A DNA stretch of 64,000 bases from Mycobacterium sherrisii (GCF_002102355.1 NZ_LQPT01000093.1:1-64000); one strand, 5' to 3'; positions 24,750 to 32,930 are shown, counted from the first letter of the stretch. Notes: generated by a model not told the origin, from the letters alone. A program made the numbers and translations.

Positions 24750-25936
24750 GCGGCCCGCCGGGTGCACACGTCGGTCATGTCGATCAGGGCGGCCAGCGCC
24801 GCATCGTCAAAAGGCTTGCTGTCCAGCGCCTTTCGTGCGATGGCAACCCTCTCGTCAATCAGCTCCTCGATGAATTGCACGGCGCCGCTGGCCAAAATCA
24901 GCGTGCGCCAGTGCTCGATGGCGTCCTCGTCCAGGTGCGCGCGGTTGATCAGTTCGCCGAACTGCCGGCGAGTGGACGCGTCGGCAAGCTGGTAGGCGGC
25001 CACCACGACACTGGTGGCTTTGCGCTCACTGAGGTCCCCGCCGTTGGGTTTGCCGGTGGCAGTGGGTGATCCGAAGACGCCGAGAATGTCGTCGCGCAGT
25101 TGGAACGCTTCACCCAGCGCCGCGCCGTATTCGCCGAGCCCGGCCAGCATTACGTCGTCACAGCCGGCCATGGCGGCGCCGATCTCCAGGGGCCGGCGCA
25201 CGGTGTAGTTGCCGGACTTCATCCGGGCCACGGCCAGCACCGAATCCAGCGTCGGAAGGTCGCGCAGATCGGTTGCCACATCGGCGAATTGGCCGATCGC
25301 GAGTTCGGTGCGCATGGCGTCGTAACGCGGCCAGGCGCGTCGGAGCGCGGCTGGTTGCACGCCGCTGTCGCGCAGCATCTGCTCGGCCCACACCAGGCAC
25401 AGGTCGCCGAGTAAGACGGCGGCCGATTCGCCGAACCTCTGCGACGACCCGGACAGGCCGCGCCGCCGGTGCCACTGCGCGAATTGCACGTGCGCGGACG
25501 GACGCCCGCGCCGAGCCGGCGATGCATCCATCACGTCGTCCTGCAGCAGCGCGAACGCCTGCAGGAGTTCCAGGCTGGCGGCCGCGCCCAGCGCCGCATC
25601 GTCCGGCGGCGCGCCGCACAACCAGCCCAGGTACATGAACGTGGGGCGCAGGCATTTGCCGTGTTGGACGAATTCGGCCAACACCTCGCCGGCCACGTCG
25701 ACTCCGCAGGGGCCCAGATCGGCGGCACAGCGCGCGGTGACGAACTGCGCCACCTGCGCCAGCACCGCTTGCCGCACCCCGTGGCGCCAGGCGCCCAACT
25801 GTCCGGGCTCGGGCAACAGCGCAACCGCGTCGGGGGCTGCCGCCACGGGGCGCAGCTGCGGAAACGAACGCACGGTTCCCACCGAAGCACCCCTCGCACG
25901 GTCGGTCAGCCGCTGTTGTGAACGGCTTGGATTCAC
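24746..25936 (-). CDS. crtE: Geranylgeranyl diphosphate synthase
   Basis: A polyprenyl synthase of about 396 residues. Motifs: HGKCLRPTFMYLGW, the first Asp-rich motif in FALLQDDVMDASPARRGRPSAH (DDxxD), and the second in FQLRDDILGVFGSPTATGKPNGGDL. It supplies GGPP to phytoene synthase. The start is uncertain: GTG 25936 sits at the predicted start of transcription of a SigF-type promoter, giving a leaderless message; GTG 25882 and 25873 (VGTVRSFPQL) are downstream alternatives and could be closer to the conserved N-terminus. As first gene of an eleven-gene run, its promoter should control the whole pigment operon down to marR. Confidence 0.92.
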   Translation of the reverse strand: MNPSRSQQRLTDRARGASVGTVRSFPQLRPVAAAPDAVALLPEPGQLGAWRHGVRQAVLAQVAQFVTARCAADLGPCGVDVAGEVLAEFVQHGKCLRPTFMYLGWLCGAPPDDAALGAAASLELLQAFALLQDDVMDASPARRGRPSAHVQFAQWHRRRGLSGSSQRFGESAAVLLGDLCLVWAEQMLRDSGVQPAALRRAWPRYDAMRTELAIGQFADVATDLRDLPTLDSVLAVARMKSGNYTVRRPLEIGAAMAGCDDVMLAGLGEYGAALGEAFQLRDDILGVFGSPTATGKPNGGDLSERKATSVVVAAYQLADASTRRQFGELINRAHLDEDAIEHWRTLILASGAVQFIEELIDERVAIARKALDSKPFDDAALAALIDMTDVCTRRAA

Positions 25937-25943
25937 GCGTTGG

Positions 25944-25967
25944 TACCCCTTCGGCGCGACAACAAAC
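25944..25967 (-). promoter_or_regulatory. SigF-type promoter for crtE operon
   Basis: On the minus strand GTTT (25967-25964) is followed after exactly 15 bases by GGGTA (25948-25944), matching the mycobacterial SigF pattern GTTT-N15-17-GGGTA. Transcription would begin about 7 bases later, at GTG 25936. SigF is known to control carotenoid production in M. smegmatis. Confidence 0.65.
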
Positions 25968-26041
25968 AGGCGAGAACAAACAGCCGCGGTCCAACAGTGC
26001 GTCGGCACCCCGGTCTCACCGAGATGCCACATAGTTCATTT

Positions 26042-26056
26042 ACTTAAACATCAAGT
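26042..26056. promoter_or_regulatory. Imperfect palindrome ACTTAAACATCAAGT
   Basis: Arms ACTT and AAGT with partly matching inner bases, in an AT-rich patch between the two divergent SigF-type promoters. It could bind the locus MarR protein, but it is a weak palindrome and differs in arm order from the site at 14724. Confidence 0.3.
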
Positions 26057-26074
26057 TCGTGGATCAAGCTCGGG

Positions 26075-26098
26075 GTTTGGCCGGCGGACAGCCGGGTA
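26075..26098 (+). promoter_or_regulatory. SigF-type promoter for the gene at 26157
   Basis: GTTT (26075-26078), 15 bases, GGGTA (26094-26098): the same spacing as the divergent crtE promoter 110 bases away. It would give a leader of about 50 bases with a good ribosome site (AAGAGGAG, 26141-26148) before GTG 26157. Confidence 0.6.
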
Positions 26099-26156
26099 CG
26101 CGAGCGCTCACGGCTTGCAGCGCGCTGAATATGCCCAACCAAGAGGAGCCAAACCC

Positions 26157-26852
26157 GTGAGTGTCGCCGATGTGGTTGCTTTGCCGTTCCGCGTGGGATC
26201 GGCCATGCGGGGCCGACGGTTTTTCCATCCGGTGGGGGTGCTGGCGCACGGGCGTGCCGAACGCGTGGCACCCGCGCAATGCGGGCTGCCGCTGCCGTCC
26301 AGCGACGTCGTCGTCCGGGTGTCCAAGGCGGTCGGGACACCGGGGTCCCTGCCCGACCTCATCGGGCTGGCCATCCGGGCCGACGCCCCGCAGTCGTGCG
26401 CCAGGCCGTGGGACATCCTGTTGGTCTCGGCGGGATCGGGCGTGCTGACCCGGGCGTTGGCGCTACGCCCGGTCACCTCCTGGACGGGGCAGCCGCTGTC
26501 CAACCTGATGCCGCTGCGCTACCGGGACAGTCCGTGGTGGTTGCGCGCCCGCATCGAGACCGACATCCGCGGCAACGGGCTCTCGCTGGACGACGTCGAA
26601 CGGCGCATCAGCCACGGCGGGATCGACGTGGCGCTCGACCAGGCCCGCGGGCGCGGCGATTTCACCCCGTTGGCCCGGCTGCATCTGTCGACCGTGCTCG
26701 ACCCGCAGCAGGAAGACGTGTCGTTCGATCCCGTCGTCAATACCCCACCCGGGCTGACGCTGTATCCGGGCTGGCTCGCCGATCTGCGAGCGCAGGCCTA
26801 CCAGCGCAGCCGTGAAGGCCGGCTGTTCGGCCTGCTGCCGGGGCACCGCTAG
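26157..26852 (+). CDS. Protein of unknown function, weakly catalase-like, divergent from crtE
   Basis: A 231-residue soluble protein starting at GTG 26157, with AAGAGGAG 8 bases before it. Segments such as RRFFHPVGVLAHGRAE, VVVRVSKAVGTPGSLPDLIG and LAIRADAPQSCARPWDILLV recall the heme-side region of catalase-fold proteins (HPVG, V-R-x-S, G-L-A-I/V-K/R). The ending LYPGWLADLRAQAYQRSREGR also resembles catalase-like C-termini. The likeness is faint, and I see no clear proximal tyrosine, so I leave the function open. Related actinobacterial proteins are sometimes labelled phosphodiesterase without support. A SigF-type promoter of its own suggests stress-linked expression together with the pigment genes. 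Its stop overlaps the convergent epimerase gene by 4 bases. Confidence 0.6.
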   Translation: MSVADVVALPFRVGSAMRGRRFFHPVGVLAHGRAERVAPAQCGLPLPSSDVVVRVSKAVGTPGSLPDLIGLAIRADAPQSCARPWDILLVSAGSGVLTRALALRPVTSWTGQPLSNLMPLRYRDSPWWLRARIETDIRGNGLSLDDVERRISHGGIDVALDQARGRGDFTPLARLHLSTVLDPQQEDVSFDPVVNTPPGLTLYPGWLADLRAQAYQRSREGRLFGLLPGHR

Positions 26853-28204
26853 GCGCCGCGGCCGAGAAGATGCGCCAACGCCTGACTCAGCTCCGGTTGA
26901 CGGAAGCGGTGGTCGGCTCGGTCGAGCTTTTGCGGGGCGACGTGCTGATTGGCCAACGCCAGTTCGCGGGCACCCTGACGGCCGAGCAGCATCCGCGGTC
27001 CCAGCGACGGGACGGGTAACACCGTCGGCCGTCGCAGCACATCGCCGAGAATCCGGGTGTACTCCGCATTACGGACGGGTTGCGGCGCAACGGCATTCAC
27101 CGGGCCGGACAGCGCGGCATCCCACAGGGCGCGGTGATACACCTCGACCAGATCGTCGATGCCTATCCACGACAGCCACTGGCGCCCGTCGCCGAGCCGA
27201 CCGCCCAGCCCGGCGGTGAACAGCGGTCGCAGCAGCCTCAGCGTGCCGCCACGGGGCGATTGCACGATGCCGGTGCGAACTTGTACCGTCCGCACGCCGG
27301 CGTGCGCGGCGGGCATGGTGGCCGCCTCCCAGTCGTCGACGACGTCGGCCAGAAACCCGTCGCCGCGGGTGCTGGCCTCGGTGAGGATCTCCTCCCCGCG
27401 GTCGTAACCGTAATAGCCGATCGCCGACGCCGAGATCAGGATCGACGGACGATCGGGGCCGCGCGCGACCAGCTCGGCCAGTCGACGCGTCGGGCCAATC
27501 CGGCTGTCGTGCACGGCTTTGCGGTGCTCGTCGGTGAACCGGCCGGCGATAGAGGCGCCGGCCAGATGGATCACCGCGTCGACGCCGGCCAGCAGGTCGG
27601 GGTGCGGGTCGTCGGGATTCCACTGGCGTTCCCCGCGTCGGCGTGCGGTGCGGCGGACCAGCCGGATGACGCGGTGGCCGCCGGTGCCCAGAAATGCCGC
27701 CAGCGCCGAACCCACCAGGCCCGACGATCCGGTGATCGCGACGGTCGACGGGGCCAGGCCGTGTTCGGCGGCCAGCCGATGCGCGGCCAGGTCGTCGGCC
27801 AGTTGGCGGTGCCGATAACGGAACATCGGCCGCAACGCCGCGCCGGGCAGCGGCGTGTGCACCCGGTCGATCACCCTGGTGCGCTGGTCGCCGAGATCCT
27901 CGAACTCGTGCACGTGCCGCCACCGGATGGCCACCCGGGCCGGCAGCGAGGCCAGCCCGTCGCCGCCGATGCCGTCGACGAAGCGGCGTGGCGGGTCGTA
28001 GCCGTCCCGCTGGTGCTGGGCCACCCAGCGCAAGCCGCCCGGCAGCGCCAGCTCGGCCCGCCCGTCCTCGAGTGAGGACGCCTCGGCGACCAGCCGCATG
28101 GGTGCCCACGGCGGCGAGAGCCGCTCGAAGGCGCCCGGGCGGCCGTGCCAGGCGAACACGTCTTCGCGCGGCGCGTCGACCACGCTCGAGAATTCCAGTC
28201 CCAT
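26849..28204 (-). CDS. SRPBCC domain fused to TIGR01777-family NAD-dependent epimerase
   Basis: A 451-residue protein of two parts. Residues 1-145 are an SRPBCC/START-like domain (MGLEFSSVVDAPREDVFAWH, WRHVHEFEDLGDQRTRVIDRVH). From about 150 an extended SDR domain of the TIGR01777 (YfcH/SulA-like) family follows: TVAITGSSGLVGSALAAFLG is the Rossmann Gly motif, then DAVIHLAGASIAGRF, ISASAIGYYGYDRGEEILTE with the Tyr, and the C-terminal DUF1731 part (FRQPELSQALAHLL). The fusion is common in actinobacteria; its substrate is unknown. ATG 28204 is 54 bases after the MGLP glycosyltransferase, so it may be cotranscribed. Confidence 0.85.
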   Translation of the reverse strand: MGLEFSSVVDAPREDVFAWHGRPGAFERLSPPWAPMRLVAEASSLEDGRAELALPGGLRWVAQHQRDGYDPPRRFVDGIGGDGLASLPARVAIRWRHVHEFEDLGDQRTRVIDRVHTPLPGAALRPMFRYRHRQLADDLAAHRLAAEHGLAPSTVAITGSSGLVGSALAAFLGTGGHRVIRLVRRTARRRGERQWNPDDPHPDLLAGVDAVIHLAGASIAGRFTDEHRKAVHDSRIGPTRRLAELVARGPDRPSILISASAIGYYGYDRGEEILTEASTRGDGFLADVVDDWEAATMPAAHAGVRTVQVRTGIVQSPRGGTLRLLRPLFTAGLGGRLGDGRQWLSWIGIDDLVEVYHRALWDAALSGPVNAVAPQPVRNAEYTRILGDVLRRPTVLPVPSLGPRMLLGRQGARELALANQHVAPQKLDRADHRFRQPELSQALAHLLGRGA

Positions 28205-28258
28205 CGTCGAGGCGGGATACCCGCTGGCGGCCGGAGCATGCCCGGCTGCGGGTGCGGC

Positions 28259-29503
28259 TCAGCGGTCGGGCAGCGCGTGCTCGACGATGGGCAGGCGGGG
28301 AAGTTGCTGACGCTCGCCGCGTTTGGCCGCCAGGTACACCTGCGCGGTCTGGCCGGCGACGGTGTGCCAGTCGAAGTCGGAGGTGAGGCGTTGCCGGGCG
28401 GCCCGCGCGCGCCGCTGCGCGCCGGCCGGGTCGTCGAGCACGGTGCGCACCGCCGCGGCCAGGGCCGCCACGTCGCGGGGTGGACAGGACACCCCGGTGT
28501 GCCCGTTGATCACCGCCTCGCCCAGTCCGCCGATGTTGGAGGTCACCAGCGGGGTGCCGGCCGCGGCGGCCTCCAACGCGACGAGGCCGAACGGCTCGTA
28601 GTGGCTGGGGAATACCGCAGCGTCGGCCCGATGCAGCGCGGTCAACAGTTCGTCATGGTTCAGGTGCCCGACGAAGCGAGTTGCCTTGAGAACACGGTGT
28701 TTACGGGCCTGCTCGACGAGCCAGTCCTGCTGGGTTCCGTCGCCGGCGATGGTCAGCGTGGTGCCGGGGTTGGTGCGCCTGATCCGCGGCAGCGCGGCGA
28801 TCAGATCGTGCACACCCTTCTCGTACTCCAAACGACCGACATAGAGCAGTTCGGCCGGACCGGTGTGTGAACGACGCGGCGCGAACGGCCACCGCGCCGC
28901 GTCAATACCGTTGCGGATGACCGTAGTTTCGGCCAAACCGGGACCGAACAGCTCGGTGATCTCGTCCGTCATCGACGCCGAACACGCGATCAGCGAATCG
29001 GATTCACGAACCAGCCAGGATTCGATCGCATGCACCTGCCGACTGATCGCTCCGGACACCCAGCCGGAATGCCGACCCGCCTCGGTCGCGTGAATCGTGG
29101 AAACCATTGGCGTGTCGTAGAATTGGGCAAGCGCGATGGCGGGATGGGCAACCAGCCAATCGTGCGCGTGCACCACGTCGGGCCGCCAGGGCCGTCCGGT
29201 GCCGGGCCTTTTCAGGTTGAGTCCGGCGCGGATCATGGCGTGGCCCATCGCCAGCGTCCAGGCCATCATGTCGGTGCCGAAACTGAATTCGTGCGGATCC
29301 TGCGCGGCCGCGATCACCCGGACGCCCTCGCGGATCTCGTCGGACGACGGGTGCGTGCTGGGGTCGGTGCCGGACGGGCGCCGCGATAGCACCACCACGT
29401 CGTGGCCCGCGGCGGCCAGCGCGGTCGACAGGTGATGCACGTGGCGGCCCAGCCCGCCGATCACGACCGGCGGGTACTCCCACGACACCAGCAGAATTCT
29501 CAT
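28259..29503 (-). CDS. Alpha-glucosyltransferase GT4 (Rv3032-like), MGLP synthesis
   Basis: A 414-residue retaining GT-B enzyme. It starts MRILLVSWEYPPVVIGGLGRH (glycogen-synthase-like Gly-Gly-Leu-Gly), has DVVHAHDWLVAHPAIALAQ, LLYVGRLEYEKGVHDLIAAL, and the E-x7-E motif in FPSHYEPFGLVALEAAAAGTP. In M. tuberculosis Rv3032 elongates the alpha-1,4-glucan of methylglucose lipopolysaccharide and also contributes to glycogen-type glucans, using ADP- or UDP-glucose. ATG 29503 overlaps the stop of the GH57 gene (ATGA). The order methyltransferase, GH57, GT4 is the conserved Rv3030-Rv3032 operon. Confidence 0.92.
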   Translation of the reverse strand: MRILLVSWEYPPVVIGGLGRHVHHLSTALAAAGHDVVVLSRRPSGTDPSTHPSSDEIREGVRVIAAAQDPHEFSFGTDMMAWTLAMGHAMIRAGLNLKRPGTGRPWRPDVVHAHDWLVAHPAIALAQFYDTPMVSTIHATEAGRHSGWVSGAISRQVHAIESWLVRESDSLIACSASMTDEITELFGPGLAETTVIRNGIDAARWPFAPRRSHTGPAELLYVGRLEYEKGVHDLIAALPRIRRTNPGTTLTIAGDGTQQDWLVEQARKHRVLKATRFVGHLNHDELLTALHRADAAVFPSHYEPFGLVALEAAAAGTPLVTSNIGGLGEAVINGHTGVSCPPRDVAALAAAVRTVLDDPAGAQRRARAARQRLTSDFDWHTVAGQTAQVYLAAKRGERQQLPRLPIVEHALPDR

Positions 29504-31083
29504 CGCGGCAGCCTTCGGGCATCCAGTGCGCCGAACAGCCCGTCGGCCCGGTTCCAGCCGTCGGCGAGCCGCTGCGCGGTGTCGCGCCGGCCCGAGGCCA
29601 ACGCCCCGGCGATCTCGCGGGTGGCATGGGCGTGCAGGTGGGCGCGATAGCGGGCGTAGTCCGCGGCCGAGTCCTTGCTGACCATGAATGGCCAGTCGCT
29701 GGACACGGTCAGCAGCGTCTCGCGCAGGATCTGGTCGGCCACCCGGTCGCGCGGGGTGGGCCCGTCCAGCGACGCCGAGGTCTGTGCCAGCGCCTTGTCG
29801 ACGGTGCTCAGCGCGGTGTCCACGACCTCGGTGTTGAGCTGCACCAGGTCGGCTACCCGTTCGCCGGCCCAGACCTGCCAGTCCTTGCCCGAACCCCACG
29901 AACTCGGCGGCAGCGCCACCGGCTCGCCGACGAAGCCGCCGGTTCGCGCGTCGTTCAGGGTGCCCACTCGCACCCCGGCGGCGGGCAGCGCGCGCAGCAC
30001 GCGCGCCAGCCAGGTCGGCCCCTCGTACCACCAGTGGCCGAACAACTCGGTGTCGAACGCCGCGATCACGTGGGCCGGGCGGCCGATGCGCTCGGACTCG
30101 CTGTGCAGCCGGTTGCGCACCACGTCGACGAAATCGGCGACATGGGTGTCGACGGCATGGTCGGCGCGCTCCGGGTCGTAGGGTGCCTTGTCCTGCGAAG
30201 AGACGTTGCGCCCGGTGACTCGCGCGGGTTTGAGCCCGGTCAGGTGGTCGTAGGTGTGGAAATCGCGGTAGGCGGCATGCCCCGGATAACCCGACTTCGG
30301 CGACCACACGCGGTAACTGACCTGCAGGTCGCGCCCGAATGCCAGCACAGCGGTGTCGCCGACCGGCCGGCCCAGTGCGGTGTCACCGTGCAGCGACGGA
30401 CCGTCGACCATGAAGTGGGTGACGCCCGCGGCGGCGTAGTCGTCTTCCAGGCCCGGCGCGTAGGCGCACTCGGGCGCCCAGATGCCGCGCGGGGTGTGGG
30501 CCAGCCGCTGCTGCGCGTCGGCCAGGCCCTCGCGCAGCGCGAACTCGCGCAGCCGCGGGTTCAGCAGCGGCTGGAACGGGTGAGCCAGCGGGCCGCCGAG
30601 CAACTCCACCGTGCCGGCGTCGACCAGGCTGCGCAGCAACGGGCTGCCGCCGTGCCGCCACAGCGTGGCAAAGTCGTCCAGCGCGCGGTCGGCCTCCGCG
30701 CATTCGCGAATTCCGAACGCCCGCAACGCTTCCGGAGTGCACGACAGGTAGCCGGCCGACTTCGATTTGGGGATCGAGCGCACGCTGGCGGCCTCGGCCG
30801 CGCGCAACCGCCAATTGGCCAGCCAGTGATGCATGCCGTCCAGGCAGTACGGGTCGTCGAGCTGGGCGTTGACCACCGGCGTCACGCCGAGGGTGAGCAG
30901 CCCGTGCCGATCCTCGTCGGCCAGCGTGCGCAGCACGCGCAGCAACGGCAAATACGCCGCCGCCCAGGATTGATAAAGCCATTCCTCACCGACCGGCCAG
31001 CGGCCGTGGTGGGCCAGCCACGGTAGGTGCGTGTGCAGCACCAGCGTGAACATGCCGGGCACCGGCGCCGCGGAGCGGGTCAC
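29500..31083 (-). CDS. GH57 alpha-1,4-glucan branching enzyme (Rv3031-like)
   Basis: A 527-residue GH57 family protein. FTLVLHTHLPWLAHHGRWPVGEEW opens the catalytic domain; GIWAPECAYAPGLEDDY holds the expected nucleophile Glu and AAFDTELFGHWWYEGPTWL the acid-base Asp. A DUF1957 C-terminal helical domain follows (SSWGSGKDWQVWAGERVADL, FMVSKDSAADYARYRAHLH). It should introduce alpha-1,6 branches into the MGLP glucan. Annotated start GTG 31083 overlaps the methyltransferase stop (GTGA); the ATG ten codons later (MFTLVL) is an alternative. Length is typical. Confidence 0.92.
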   Translation of the reverse strand: MTRSAAPVPGMFTLVLHTHLPWLAHHGRWPVGEEWLYQSWAAAYLPLLRVLRTLADEDRHGLLTLGVTPVVNAQLDDPYCLDGMHHWLANWRLRAAEAASVRSIPKSKSAGYLSCTPEALRAFGIRECAEADRALDDFATLWRHGGSPLLRSLVDAGTVELLGGPLAHPFQPLLNPRLREFALREGLADAQQRLAHTPRGIWAPECAYAPGLEDDYAAAGVTHFMVDGPSLHGDTALGRPVGDTAVLAFGRDLQVSYRVWSPKSGYPGHAAYRDFHTYDHLTGLKPARVTGRNVSSQDKAPYDPERADHAVDTHVADFVDVVRNRLHSESERIGRPAHVIAAFDTELFGHWWYEGPTWLARVLRALPAAGVRVGTLNDARTGGFVGEPVALPPSSWGSGKDWQVWAGERVADLVQLNTEVVDTALSTVDKALAQTSASLDGPTPRDRVADQILRETLLTVSSDWPFMVSKDSAADYARYRAHLHAHATREIAGALASGRRDTAQRLADGWNRADGLFGALDARRLPR

Positions 31084-31910
31084 GGACGCACCGCGATCGC
31101 GACCAGATCCAGGCTCTCGTCGATGTCCCGGTCGGCGGCGGCCACCAGGTCGAAGTCATCGGTGGTGACCGCGGCGACGTCGGCCGCCAACTCCGCCGGC
31201 CACGACGCGCCCTCGTCGCCGGCAACCGCTCGGGCGATCTGCGCGTCGATGATCGATCCGCCGTGCCGGGCATCCATCTCGCGCAGCCGGGCGCCGTGAA
31301 ACAGCCCGCTGACCGCGACCCCGGTGAACCCGGCGTCGACCAGCAGCTCGGTCAGCTCGTCGGCGTTCAATTCCCGGGTGTGAAACGGGTTGATCGGGGT
31401 GTCGCGGCCCGGGGAGAAGGTGATCCGGTTGGGCGTGGACATCATCAGCAGCCCCGATGGGCGCAATACCCGCGCGCACTCCCGGACGAATTGCGGCTGA
31501 TCCCACAGATGTTCGATGACCTGAAAATTCACCACCACGTCGATCGATGCGTCGGGCAGTGGCAGCTCGGCCAGGTTCGCATGCATCACCTCTACCCGCG
31601 GATAACGGACGCGGACGTGGGCCACCGCCGCTTCGTCGTAATCCACCGCGACCACCCGCCGCGCCGACTCGGCCAGCAAATCCGCGCCGTAACCTTCGCC
31701 ACATCCGGCCTCCAGCACGTCACGGTCCACACAGTGCGTTGCCAGCCGCTGATACACCACCTGATGGCGACGGAACCAGTAGTTCTCGATGTCCAGATCG
31801 GGGAGGGTGCGCTCGCCGGTCAGCGGCAACGCCGGTGCGATCGCCTGTGAGACCGCCGGTGCGGTGCCGCCGGGGCGAGTGTGGGGGGCGTCGGGGACGA
31901 ATGCGCTCAT
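31080..31910 (-). CDS. SAM methyltransferase (Rv3030-like), MGLP operon
   Basis: A 276-residue class I methyltransferase: VLEAGCGEGYGADLLAESARRVVAVDYDEAAV (motif I and the acidic residue binding SAM ribose), DASIDVVVNFQVIEHLWDQPQF (motif IV) and VLRPSGLLMMSTPNRITFSPG. It is first in the operon with the branching enzyme and glucosyltransferase, which makes it a good candidate for O-methylation of MGLP glucose units; that is proposed for Rv3030 and is inference here. A -10 like TAGCCT (31925-31920 on this strand) ends 9 bases before ATG 31910. It is divergent from etfB. Confidence 0.88.
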   Translation of the reverse strand: MSAFVPDAPHTRPGGTAPAVSQAIAPALPLTGERTLPDLDIENYWFRRHQVVYQRLATHCVDRDVLEAGCGEGYGADLLAESARRVVAVDYDEAAVAHVRVRYPRVEVMHANLAELPLPDASIDVVVNFQVIEHLWDQPQFVRECARVLRPSGLLMMSTPNRITFSPGRDTPINPFHTRELNADELTELLVDAGFTGVAVSGLFHGARLREMDARHGGSIIDAQIARAVAGDEGASWPAELAADVAAVTTDDFDLVAAADRDIDESLDLVAIAVRP

Positions 31911-32039
31911 TGCATAGGGAGGCTAACGCGAAGTGTCGGATTCGCGAACCGTCCGGCGGGGTAGGCCCCGGTCGCGGCAAGAGGCGGCCCGCAAGAACCT
32001 GCAGTACGACCCGCTATGGTGTGAGGGCAGGTCGCACAA

Positions 32040-32057
32040 TGTTACCGAGAAGTAACA
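32040..32057. promoter_or_regulatory. Inverted repeat TGTTAC-N6-GTAACA upstream of etfB
   Basis: A perfect 6-base inverted repeat with a 6-base spacer, 20 bases downstream of a TATGGT -10-like element (32015-32020) and 81 bases before etfB. The symmetry suits a TetR- or GntR-type operator; no such regulator is adjacent. Confidence 0.45.
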
Positions 32058-32138
32058 CAATCGTGCGTGGCAGAACGCGTACTGAAAGTCTCGTGGCTCG
32101 CCGCTGCGAGGCTCCTTCAAGGAGGACGAACCACACTC

Positions 32139-32930
32139 ATGACGAACATCGTGGTCCTGATCAAGCAGGTCCCAGACACCTGGTCGGAGCGCAAGCTGAC
32201 GGACAGCGACTGGACGCTTGACCGGGAGGCCGCCGACGCGGTCCTGGACGAGATCAACGAGCGCGCGGTCGAAGAGGCCCTACAGATCCGTGAGCGGGAA
32301 GGCGGCGAAGGGTCGGTGACCGTGCTGACCGCGGGCCCCGAGCGCGCTACCGAGGCCATCCGTAAGGCCCTGTCGATGGGCGCCGACAAGGCCGTTCACG
32401 TCAAGGACGACGGCCTGCACGGCTCCGACGTGATCCAGACGGCGTGGGCGCTGGCCCGCGCGCTGGGCACCATCGAGGGCACCGAGCTGGTCATCGCGGG
32501 CAACGAGGCCACCGACGGCACCGGGGGTGCGGTCCCGGCCATCATCGCCGAGTACTTGGGCCTTCCGCAGCTGACCCACTTGCGCAAGCTGTCCATCGAG
32601 GGTGACAAGGTCACCGGCGAGCGGGAGACCGACGACGGTGTGTTCACCCTGGAGGCCACGCTGCCCGCGGTCGTCAGCGTCACCGAGAAGATCAACGAAC
32701 CGCGCTTCCCGTCCTTCAAGGGCATCATGGCCGCCAAGAAGAAAGAGGTTACGGTGCTCAGCCTGGCCGACATCGGCGTCGAGCCCGATGAGGTCGGGCT
32801 GGCCAACGCCGGATCGTCCGTGCTGTCCTCGACCCCGAAGCCGCCCAAGACCGCGGGTGAGAAGGTCACCGACGAGGGTGAAGGCGGCAACGAGATCGCC
32901 AAATACCTGGTGGCTCAAAAGATCATCTGA
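32139..32930 (+). CDS. etfB: Electron transfer flavoprotein beta subunit
   Basis: A 263-residue ETF beta subunit (fixA in M. tuberculosis naming). NIVVLIKQVPDTWSERKL opens the protein, and the AMP-binding region GADKAVHVKDDGLHGSDV, VIAGNEATDGTGGAVPAIIAEYLG and LPAVVSVTEKINEPRFPSFKGIMAAKKK are all typical. It carries electrons from acyl-CoA and other dehydrogenases to the respiratory chain as a heterodimer with EtfA. ATG 32139 is preceded by AAGGAGG (32119-32125); the frame open upstream lacks likeness. The etfA gene follows after 36 bases. Confidence 0.95.
   Translation: MTNIVVLIKQVPDTWSERKLTDSDWTLDREAADAVLDEINERAVEEALQIREREGGEGSVTVLTAGPERATEAIRKALSMGADKAVHVKDDGLHGSDVIQTAWALARALGTIEGTELVIAGNEATDGTGGAVPAIIAEYLGLPQLTHLRKLSIEGDKVTGERETDDGVFTLEATLPAVVSVTEKINEPRFPSFKGIMAAKKKEVTVLSLADIGVEPDEVGLANAGSSVLSSTPKPPKTAGEKVTDEGEGGNEIAKYLVAQKII

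Noticed and set aside
28259-30307. A 682-residue glycosyltransferase
   Set aside because: The first 268 residues are the GH57 gene read out of frame; the family begins at MRILLVSW, ATG 29503.
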